This document shows positions 13,820-19,578 of a stretch of 29,218 bases of DNA, piece by piece (the stretch's first letter is position 1; each line of letters opens with the position of its first letter). This DNA comes from JALZCH01 sp036400075. Lineage in GTDB: Bacteria > Acidobacteriota > Blastocatellia > Pyrinomonadales > Pyrinomonadaceae. The stretch lies in assembly GCA_036400075.1 (NCBI GenBank), contig DASWLV010000218.1, positions 1-29,218 of the forward strand, read 5' to 3'. Below the pieces are notes generated by a model. It had not been told where the DNA came from. It ran no database searches and saw only the letters and a list, made by a program, of their open reading frames with translations. A program made the position numbers and the translations under genes.

Positions 13820-14608
13820 ATGAACTTTCAAGAGCTTTTAAATTATCTGGAAACAGCCAGTTTGAACATCGGTTTGAAAATTTTGGGCGCTCTCGTCGCG
13901 CTTGTCGTCGGGCGCTGGATTATTCGGTTCGTCGTCCGCCTGGCGCGCAGAGCGTTGGAGCTTCAAGTTCCCGAACCGACTTTGAACAGCTACATCGGCA
14001 CGTTGATTTCGGTTTTGCTGCACATCGCTTTAATCGTCAGCATTCTCGGCTTTTTCGGATTTGAAACGACGACTTTTGCGGCTTTGGCGGCGGGCGTCGG
14101 CGTGGCAATCGGCGCGGCTTGGAGCGGTCTGCTGTCAAATTTCGCGGCGGGCGTTTTTCTCGTCGTGCTGCGCCCGTTCAAGCTCGGCGACACGATTTCG
14201 GCGGGCGGCGTAACAGGCATCGTCAAAGAAATCGGAATGTTCGCCACGCGCATTGACACCCTTGACAACATCATCAGCTACGTCGGCAACAACAAAATAT
14301 TTTCCGACAACATTCAAAATTACACACAAAATGAATACCGCCGCATTGACGCGCGCCTGACGCTTTTGCCCGAACAAAACGCGCTCGATGTAATGAAAAA
14401 AATCGAAGCGAATCTGGCAAAAATACCGAATGTTTTAACAATTCCCGCGCCCGAAATCGGCATTCTCGAAGTCATCCGCGAAGGCACGACCGTCGCCGTA
14501 CGCCCGTTTGTCGAAAATAAAAATTATCAGCAGGTTTTATTCGACACTAACCGAATGATCGTCGAATTACTCGCCGAAAATAAAGAGAAAAATCAGCAGC
14601 AACTGTAA
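13820..14608 (+). CDS. mscS: Small-conductance mechanosensitive channel, MscS family
   Basis: A 262-residue inner-membrane channel that opens under membrane tension to release osmolytes. Three hydrophobic segments lie at about 15-40, 56-76 and 80-113. The last is the pore-lining TM3 with its Gly/Ala-rich pattern (FAALAAGVGVAIGAAWSGLLSNFAAGVFLVVLRPFKLGDTI), the MscS signature. It is followed by the beta domain (GVTGIVKEIGMFATRIDTLDN) and the alpha-beta C-terminal domain (about 170-250). The length is close to E. coli MscS (286). No strong Shine-Dalgarno precedes ATG 13820. It stands alone between the terminator of the upstream gene and a convergent ispH. Confidence 0.93.
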   Translation: MNFQELLNYLETASLNIGLKILGALVALVVGRWIIRFVVRLARRALELQVPEPTLNSYIGTLISVLLHIALIVSILGFFGFETTTFAALAAGVGVAIGAAWSGLLSNFAAGVFLVVLRPFKLGDTISAGGVTGIVKEIGMFATRIDTLDNIISYVGNNKIFSDNIQNYTQNEYRRIDARLTLLPEQNALDVMKKIEANLAKIPNVLTIPAPEIGILEVIREGTTVAVRPFVENKNYQQVLFDTNRMIVELLAENKEKNQQQL

Positions 14609-14695
14609 ACTATCAACTCTCAACTATAAACTGCCCTGCAAAGAAACAAAGTTTTTCTGCCAAACAATTTATAGTTCACAACAGATAGTTTACAG
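14603..14695. repeat. Double-armed inverted repeat at the mscS 3' end
   Basis: The outer arms CTGTAAACTATC (14603-14614, overlapping the mscS stop) and GATAGTTTACAG (14684-14695) are perfect complements. Inner arms AACTATAAA (14622-14630) and TTTATAGTT (14668-14676) pair as well. Together they can fold a stem of about 93 nt with an internal loop. It may be a dispersed intergenic repeat or an mRNA 3'-end structure. Confidence 0.65.
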
Positions 14696-14711
14696 CTTGC
14701 TTTTTTGAGTA

Positions 14712-14741
14712 AAAAAGGAGACAAGATTTTGTCTCCTTTTT
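14712..14741. terminator. Bidirectional terminator between mscS and ispH
   Basis: AAAAAGGAGACAA (14712-14724) pairs perfectly with TTGTCTCCTTTTT (14729-14741) around GATT. A-tract and T-tract arms allow termination in both directions between these convergent genes. Confidence 0.85.
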
Positions 14742-14762
14742 CCATTCCGATTGTTTGTAATT

Positions 14763-15632
14763 TTAAACCGCTGCTAATTGCTTCTCCTGCGCCGCGCCGA
14801 TTTCTTCCAAACTCTTGATAACTCGTTCAATCAACCAATTCGGCGTTGAAGCCCCGGCTGTCACTCCGACACGCTCCGCGCCGCGCACGTCTTCCGGGTT
14901 TATTTCCGCTTCGGTTTCGATGAGAAAGCTTTTCGGGCATTGTTCGAGACAAACCGCGAGCAGCTTGCGGCTGTTGGACGAGTGCCGCCCGCCGATGATG
15001 TAAAAAGCATCAACTTTGCCCGCCAAAGCGCGAGCCGCGTCTTGCCGGTCGCGCGTCGCCGAGCAAATCGTATTGACGATTTGCGTTTCGCCGTTGGCAT
15101 TTTCTTTGACGGCTTCGGCGGCTTCGAGAAAGGTTTTTAATTTAATCGTCGTCTGCGAAACGACGAGCGGGTTATTTAAACGCGGCAGCGTTTTAACTTC
15201 TTCGGCATCCTTAACGATAAAAGCGTGCGCCGGAGCGTAGCCTTTGACGCCAATCATTTCCGGGTGATCCGGGTTTCCGACAACGACAACGTGACGGTCT
15301 TGCGCCGCTGCCCGCGATGCGAGCCGCTGAACTTTCGTCACAAAGGGACAGGTCGCGTCAACAACTTTCGCCGCGCTCTCGCGCAGCTCGCGCTCGACTT
15401 CGGGCGTGACACCGTGCGCCCGGATCACGGCGGTTTCACTGCGTTTGATTTGAACGGGTTCGGAAATCGTCGCCACGCCTTCTTTTTCGAGCCGTTCCAT
15501 TTCCTGAGCGTTATGAATCAACGGTCCGAGCGCACGCACCGTGTCGCCTTCGCCGATAGCCTTTTCAACCATCTGCACGGCGCGCTCGACGCCGAAACAA
15601 AATCCGAATTCATCTGCCAGCAAAACTTGCAT
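14763..15632 (-). CDS. ispH: 4-hydroxy-3-methylbut-2-enyl diphosphate reductase
   Basis: Last enzyme of the MEP isoprenoid pathway, reducing HMBPP to IPP and DMAPP with a 4Fe-4S cluster. The 289-residue product has the three cluster cysteines in their family contexts: FGFCFGVERAV (C12), VDATCPFVTKV (C95) and NTICSATRDRQ (C190). Substrate-binding residues are kept: H40 (GPLIHN), H73 (RAHGV), H123 (GNPDHPEMIG) and the SSNS motif (RHSSNSRKL). Length is slightly shorter than E. coli IspH (316). The ATG at 15630-15632 has no ribosome site; an AT-rich TTATAAATT directly precedes it. The toxin-antitoxin cassette and one direct-repeat copy lie upstream. Confidence 0.96.
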   Translation of the reverse strand: MQVLLADEFGFCFGVERAVQMVEKAIGEGDTVRALGPLIHNAQEMERLEKEGVATISEPVQIKRSETAVIRAHGVTPEVERELRESAAKVVDATCPFVTKVQRLASRAAAQDRHVVVVGNPDHPEMIGVKGYAPAHAFIVKDAEEVKTLPRLNNPLVVSQTTIKLKTFLEAAEAVKENANGETQIVNTICSATRDRQDAARALAGKVDAFYIIGGRHSSNSRKLLAVCLEQCPKSFLIETEAEINPEDVRGAERVGVTAGASTPNWLIERVIKSLEEIGAAQEKQLAAV

Positions 15633-15696
15633 AATTTATAATGAAAGCTCTTTAACTTTCGTGAATAGTTTAACAAACGACGCGCAAACTTGAAAC

Positions 15697-15718
15697 TTAG
15701 CGAATCGGTTCGCGCAAA
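15697..15718. repeat. Left copy of the 22-bp direct repeat flanking the TA cassette
   Basis: Bases 15697-15718 are identical to 16330-16351. Read on the minus strand this copy encodes LREPIR and a stop, exactly the last residues of the helicase at 16330-18201. It is therefore a duplicated 3' end of the helicase gene, left on the far side of the toxin-antitoxin cassette, as expected of an attachment-site or target-site duplication. Confidence 0.85.
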
Positions 15719-15721
15719 CCG

Positions 15722-15752
15722 TTTACAACTAAATAGTTGGTTGTGCCATAAT
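15722..15752 (+). promoter_or_regulatory. Promoter and operator of the DUF433/DUF5615 module
   Basis: TTTACA (15722-15727) and the extended -10 TGC-CATAAT (CATAAT 15747-15752) with a 19-bp spacer. The palindrome CAACTA-AA-TAGTTG (15726-15739) fills the spacer, where a bound protein would block RNA polymerase, as in autoregulated toxin-antitoxin operons. ATTTTT (6 nt) separates the -10 from the antitoxin ATG, so transcription should start at or next to that ATG. Confidence 0.6.
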
Positions 15753-15758
15753 ATTTTT

Positions 15759-15995
15759 ATGAGCGAACTTGAAGACCGAATCACGATTGATCCAAATATT
15801 TGTAACGGTAAACCGACAATTCGTCATAAAAGAATTACCGTGCAGACAATTCTGGAATTTTTGAGCAGCGGAGATTCAATCGAAGAAATCCTGGAGCAGT
15901 ATCCGACTTTGGAGAAAGAAGATATTTACGCGTGCCTGAAATTTGCTACAAACTTGATGCAGCATAGTTACGTCTTTGAACCGATTTCGGTATGA
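15759..15995 (+). CDS. DUF433 protein, probable antitoxin
   Basis: A 78-residue protein with the DUF433 pattern DRITIDPNICNGKPTIRHKRITVQTILEFLSSGDSIEEILEQYPTLEKEDIYACLKFA. It comprises a short beta hairpin and a winged-helix/ribbon-like C-terminal part in which 'G(K/R)P(T/C)I(R/K)GTRI' is the family signature (here GKPTIRHKRI). DUF433 genes are typically paired with DUF5615 PIN-like genes, and the pair is predicted to be a toxin-antitoxin system. ATG 15759 is chosen because a promoter -10 ends six bases before it; the frame extends upstream into the direct repeat but without a sensible start. Its stop overlaps the next ATG (ATGA, 15992-15995). Likely DNA-binding at the palindrome in its own promoter. 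Confidence 0.88.
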   Translation: MSELEDRITIDPNICNGKPTIRHKRITVQTILEFLSSGDSIEEILEQYPTLEKEDIYACLKFATNLMQHSYVFEPISV

Positions 15996-16333
15996 AAAAA
16001 TTCCTCGTTGACGCTAATCTCCCCGCCAAAATAAGCGTCTGGCAGAGTAATGATTTCGATTTTGTCAAAAACATTAACGATCAATGGACGGACAGTGAAA
16101 TTTGGGATTACGCGAAACAGAATAATCTGACCATCATCACCAAAGACGCTGATTTTTCACACCGAATTATTGTCAGTCCGCCGCCGCCGAAAATTATTCA
16201 CATCAAAATCGGAAATATGAAACTTAAAGAGTTTGAATCCGTCATCCAAAAAATTTGGACGAGAGCGGAAAAGTTATCCGAAAATCACAAACTGGTTAAT
16301 GTTTTCAGAGATCGCATCGAAGCGGTAAATTAG
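15992..16333 (+). CDS. DUF5615 PIN-like protein, probable toxin ribonuclease
   Basis: A 113-residue protein of the DUF5615 (Mut7-C-like PIN) type. Acidic residues expected for a PIN nuclease are seen in FLVDANL (D7), DSEIWDYA (D34, E36, D39) and IITKDADFSHR (D52, D54). It is coupled to the DUF433 gene by an ATGA overlap. Family members are predicted RNases neutralised by the DUF433 partner. Its stop codon TAG (16331-16333) lies within the right-hand direct repeat, and overlaps the helicase stop on the other strand, so the cassette ends flush with the repeat. The pair looks more A+T-rich than its neighbours. Toxic activity is inferred from family and pairing. Confidence 0.87.
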   Translation: MKKFLVDANLPAKISVWQSNDFDFVKNINDQWTDSEIWDYAKQNNLTIITKDADFSHRIIVSPPPPKIIHIKIGNMKLKEFESVIQKIWTRAEKLSENHKLVNVFRDRIEAVN

Positions 16334-16351
16334 CGAATCGGTTCGCGCAAA
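16330..16351. repeat. Right copy of the 22-bp direct repeat flanking the TA cassette
   Basis: Identical over 22 bases to 15697-15718. On the minus strand it is the functional 3' end of the helicase gene (codons LREPIR and stop); on the plus strand its first bases supply the toxin stop codon. The start-to-start distance of the two copies is 633 bp. Beyond the 22 bases the copies diverge, with scattered matches over the next few positions. Confidence 0.85.
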
Positions 16352-18201
16352 ACGATTTCGACGGCGCGCGCGGCAACGTCGGCAACTTCCGGATTCGATT
16401 TTCCGAGACCTGCGACTTGCATCAATGCTTCGCCGGTGCGAGATAAAAGCCGAACTAAATCGCCTTCAGCCGCGCCGGATTCCTCGACCAAATCGCCCCA
16501 ATCCGCGCCGTTTGCCCAAAAAGCAGCGGTTGCAGCGGCGCTAAAATTCAATTCCGGCGCAGGCTCGACTTCAAAACGCCATTCCTGTCCGGCGATTTCA
16601 AAGGCTACGGTTTCAAACTCGCCCAAAATTTTCAAAACATCGTCTTCGAGCGGCAGATCGCCGTAATTCCGGTCTGAATCCGAAGCGAGCGCAGCCATTA
16701 GCGCCACAGTTTGCGGTAATTCGTAATCGGTAAAAAACCCGCGCCGCAGAGCTTCGCCGACAAGCAGCGGGCGGTCAACTCGTACGTCGGCAAGCCAGCG
16801 CCCTTCTTCCGTCACTTTTTGCCCGACGTAATCGAGATAACCGAGCGAATCGAGAACTTTCGCCCGATTTTCAAACGGCTGCCAGATTTCGCCGCGCAAA
16901 ACGTCAATGTCGCGCGAAAATTTTTCGAGCGCGTCGGCGTCTTCCAGAAAATTCCACAAAACCTGCAAGCAGCCGTTGCGCTCAGGCTTGCTCAAACCAG
17001 AGGGCGGCAGCGATTGAATCAAATCTTCGATTAATTCGGTCGCGCCCGTATTTTCGTCTTCGATGCGCGAGAATTTCGGCTCGTCAATCGCGGGATTTTT
17101 GCCCTCGTGAATATCGTGAAAAGCGTCATCGAGCGAATTTTCGTGGAGCGGATATTTTTTAAAGTAAATGCGAGTGATGTGCGAGAGCTGAAGCGTCACG
17201 CCTTGCCCGTTTTCGCGCATTGCCACAACTCTCTCGCCGTGTTTTTGCAAGACCAAAAAGAAACGCCGACCGCTGCGCCCCTGAGATACGATACGACCTT
17301 GTTGCACGTTGTCGGTCAGCCAGCGGTGACGCAACTCGGCGCGCGTGTCGGGCAGATTTTCGTGCAGACGCATCCGCGCCGAAGCCAATCTTTCCAAACC
17401 GCGAACCTCGTCAACCGAAATTTGAAAACCGCTTTCCTTTAAATTTTGCTCGATAAAACTTTGAGTCCGACTGCGCTCGCGCTCCAATTTGCTGATTTTT
17501 CTGGCAGTTTCCCGAAATGCAAAAGAGCGTTCGGCAATTTCTCGCACCTGCGAAAAACTGCCGTAAGCATCGAGCAGATTTAACAGACTCGTGTAAGTCG
17601 CCCGAAACTGGCTTTGCAAAGCATCAGGCTGCGCGCGCAGCAAATTGGCGATTCTGAGCGGGTTTTGATAAACGCCCGGCACTAAAACGGCAAAACCGAC
17701 GTTATCGCGCCCGCGCCTTCCGGCGCGCCCGGTCATTTGCTGCAATTCGGAGGCGAAAAGCGGACGCCAGCCGTCGTTTCCACGCGTGTCGGCGTTTGAG
17801 ATAACAACCGTCCGCGCCGGAAAATCAACTCCGGCGGCGACGGTCGAAGTGGCAAAAATCGCGTCGAGAAGCCCGGCAGCCATCAGCTTTTCGACCAGCA
17901 ATTTCCAGCCGGGAATATGTCCGGCGTGATGCGAAGCGACGCCGCCGCGAATCACCGTGTTGCGATGTTTGTGATAAGCGATTTCGGGATGAGCTTCGGT
18001 GTATTCGCGGACAAAACGGCGGCGTTTTTCCGCCCGTTCGGCGTCCTGTGTTTTGAAATTTTTTGCCACGAGCGCGACTTCCTGTGCCGCTTCGTCGCAC
18101 CGCTTTCGCGTCGGCAAAAAAACTATTGCAGGCAGCAAATTAAACCCGCGCAAAGCCGAGATTAATTGCGGCGGCGGAATTTCGGGCAGTTTAAATCTCA
18201 T
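16330..18201 (-). CDS. Ski2-like DEAD/DEAH helicase lacking the N-terminal ATP-binding RecA domain
   Basis: A 623-residue relative of Ski2/Mtr4/HelY helicases. Residues 20-40 (FNLLPAIVFLPTRKRCDEAA) begin the second RecA domain. Motif V is ATSTVAAGVDFPARTVVI (117-134) and motif VI is QMTGRAGRRGRD (155-166). The C-terminal half (after about 200) is the helical/DSHCT-type region of this family. The first RecA domain, with Walker A, DExH and SAT motifs, is absent, although full-length relatives have it. Upstream of ATG 18199-18201 the frame is closed by an immediate TAA, and the next gene is unrelated, so no remnant is visible. A promoter sits just before this start, suggesting that the short form is expressed. 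ATP hydrolysis alone is doubtful. It may be a partner subunit, an RNA-binding relic, or the result of deletion. Confidence 0.78.
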   Translation of the reverse strand: MRFKLPEIPPPQLISALRGFNLLPAIVFLPTRKRCDEAAQEVALVAKNFKTQDAERAEKRRRFVREYTEAHPEIAYHKHRNTVIRGGVASHHAGHIPGWKLLVEKLMAAGLLDAIFATSTVAAGVDFPARTVVISNADTRGNDGWRPLFASELQQMTGRAGRRGRDNVGFAVLVPGVYQNPLRIANLLRAQPDALQSQFRATYTSLLNLLDAYGSFSQVREIAERSFAFRETARKISKLERERSRTQSFIEQNLKESGFQISVDEVRGLERLASARMRLHENLPDTRAELRHRWLTDNVQQGRIVSQGRSGRRFFLVLQKHGERVVAMRENGQGVTLQLSHITRIYFKKYPLHENSLDDAFHDIHEGKNPAIDEPKFSRIEDENTGATELIEDLIQSLPPSGLSKPERNGCLQVLWNFLEDADALEKFSRDIDVLRGEIWQPFENRAKVLDSLGYLDYVGQKVTEEGRWLADVRVDRPLLVGEALRRGFFTDYELPQTVALMAALASDSDRNYGDLPLEDDVLKILGEFETVAFEIAGQEWRFEVEPAPELNFSAAATAAFWANGADWGDLVEESGAAEGDLVRLLSRTGEALMQVAGLGKSNPEVADVAARAVEIVLREPIR

Positions 18202-18210
18202 TTACAGTTT

Positions 18211-18238
18211 ATTTTAACTTTTTGCGTCGGTAGCGCAA
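18211..18238 (-). promoter_or_regulatory. Candidate promoter of the truncated helicase gene
   Basis: On the minus strand TTGCGC (18233-18238), 16-bp spacer, TAAAAT (18211-18216), ending nine bases before the ATG. This predicts a 5' leader of only about two or three nucleotides. No ribosome site is present. The dyad AATCACTATTGATAGTGATT at 18272-18291 lies about 34 bp upstream of the -35 and could be a regulator site. Confidence 0.45.
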
Positions 18239-18271
18239 GCGGATTTTCCCAAGGTTCATGCAAATCTTATG

Positions 18272-18291
18272 AATCACTATTGATAGTGATT
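18272..18291. repeat. Short dyad upstream of the helicase gene
   Basis: AATCACTA-TTGA-TAGTGATT is an 8-bp perfect inverted repeat in the 157-bp spacer between the conserved hypothetical gene and the helicase gene. It lacks a T-run on the minus strand, so an operator is more likely than a terminator. Confidence 0.5.
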
Positions 18292-18358
18292 GCTCAACGC
18301 AATTTTTCTATGTGAAATTTACTTTCTCCTATTTGATACCTATGGAATGTTGCAATTT

Positions 18359-18715
18359 TTAAATTAACTTTTCTTCCTGCTGATCCCAAATTTCAAATAA
18401 TGATTGCATCTCGGCTCCAGCATAAGCGCCGACTACCCCTACTTTGCTATGCACAAGCTGCACTCCGACAATTATTCGCACGAATTCTTCATCCAATCGC
18501 AGTTCACCAAGAATTTCCTTATCTCCTTTGACTAGAACGAAACCTTCCAGATCACCGCCATGCGGTTCAAGCGCAACCGCTTCGAAGTTGTCAATCTTTC
18601 CTTCCTGTTGAAGCCTGATGCAGAATTGCATCGCGTCGTTAAGAACGCTCTTAGCCGCTTTTTCTCTTCCCGGAATTAAAGCCCCCCAACCAATAAACAA
18701 AGAACCTTTAGCCAT
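18359..18715 (-). CDS. Conserved hypothetical protein
   Basis: A 118-residue soluble protein without signal peptide or membrane segment: MAKGSLFIGWGALIPGREKAAKSVLNDAM..., a central ALEPHGGDLEGFVLVKGDKEIL and a C-terminal VGVVGAYAGAEMQSLFEIW. The alternation of strands and amphipathic helices is reminiscent of dimeric alpha-beta barrel proteins, but this is only an impression. I recall similar proteins of about 110-120 residues in unrelated bacteria without assigned function. AGGAG seven bases before ATG 18713-18715 supports the start. It lies between plsC and the helicase on the same strand and has 56 bp to plsC, so co-transcription with plsC is possible. Confidence 0.75.
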   Translation of the reverse strand: MAKGSLFIGWGALIPGREKAAKSVLNDAMQFCIRLQQEGKIDNFEAVALEPHGGDLEGFVLVKGDKEILGELRLDEEFVRIIVGVQLVHSKVGVVGAYAGAEMQSLFEIWDQQEEKLI

Positions 18716-18771
18716 ATCAATTCTCCTATAATTTTATGCAGACAAACATATTTGAGAAAAATTCCGCAATT

Positions 18772-19578
18772 TCATTTCGCCAGTTCGCCCGCAACTAAAG
18801 CGCGCGTTTTATCTCGTAGTGTTTCCATATCGTTTTCGACCGTCAAGCCCGCAGTTTCAATAGGCGGCAAAAAGACAATTTCGATTGTGCCGGGATATGC
18901 GACGCCCGTTTTTTTGCCCATTAAGTAATCCGAATTTTTGACGGCGACCGGGACTATCGGGGTTTGCGTTTCGATGGCGACTGAAAAAGCGCCGCGTTTG
19001 AAAGGCAGCAGTTCGGCGGGCAGAGAGCGGGTGCCTTCGGCGAAGATTGCGAACGAAACGCCGTCGGCAATTTTTTGGCGGACGGCTTCGAGAGTTTGTG
19101 AAGCGCGTTCCGGGTTTGAACGGTCAATCGGCATAACGTTCACATACTGCATTCCGTAACCGAAAACCGGAACTTTCAATAATTCTTTTTTCGCCACGAG
19201 TCCCATTTTTTTGCCTGTGTGCGCGAACATCGCCGCCGTGTCGAGGTATGAGCGGTGATTTGAGGCGAAAACGTAAGCCTTGTCCGGTTCTAAATTTTCC
19301 AAACCTTTCATTACAATGCGAGCGCCGCTCAGACGCAGCCACCAGCGCGCGCCCCAGCGGGCAAACGGATAAAACCATTCGCGGCGATTGATTAAACCGA
19401 GAACGAGCAGAATCGGCGGCGCGATAAGGAGAACCATAAACGCAACCACCATCATTGACCAGAAATACCAAAGTCGCCCGGTAAAATTGCGCTTCGTGTT
19501 AAACTTTTGCTCCGAGAAAACAATTTTTTTATTTTTCGCTAATTTTTCGGAGAAAGTTTCGATTAAATGTTCAGACAT
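18772..19578 (-). CDS. plsC: 1-acyl-sn-glycerol-3-phosphate acyltransferase (PlsC-like)
   Basis: Adds the second acyl chain in phosphatidic acid synthesis at the inner membrane. The 268-residue product has a hydrophobic segment at about 42-62 (MVVAFMVLLIAPPILLVLGL) and the acyltransferase motifs: NHRSYLDTAAM (HX4D catalytic box, near 106-112), the substrate-binding FAEGTRS (near 178-184) and a later IVPVAVKNSDYLM. Start is uncertain: ATG 19576-19578 overlaps by 12 bp the start of the divergent M14 peptidase gene and has AAGAAG directly abutting it. Internal ATGs (residues 42/43) would cut the first membrane segment but keep the catalytic domain. Function is confident to the family; lysophospholipid substrate could differ. 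Confidence 0.9.
   Translation of the reverse strand: MSEHLIETFSEKLAKNKKIVFSEQKFNTKRNFTGRLWYFWSMMVVAFMVLLIAPPILLVLGLINRREWFYPFARWGARWWLRLSGARIVMKGLENLEPDKAYVFASNHRSYLDTAAMFAHTGKKMGLVAKKELLKVPVFGYGMQYVNVMPIDRSNPERASQTLEAVRQKIADGVSFAIFAEGTRSLPAELLPFKRGAFSVAIETQTPIVPVAVKNSDYLMGKKTGVAYPGTIEIVFLPPIETAGLTVENDMETLRDKTRALVAGELAK

Noticed and set aside
15620..15660. Leaderless promoter for ispH
   Set aside because: TTATAAATT precedes the ATG, but a -10 at TATAAA would be only two bases from the start codon and would place the transcript start inside the gene. No convincing alternative found.
18272..18291. Terminator for the conserved hypothetical gene at 18359-18715
   Set aside because: The 8-bp stem lacks a T-tract on the minus strand and lies 68 bp past the stop codon; recorded as a possible operator instead.
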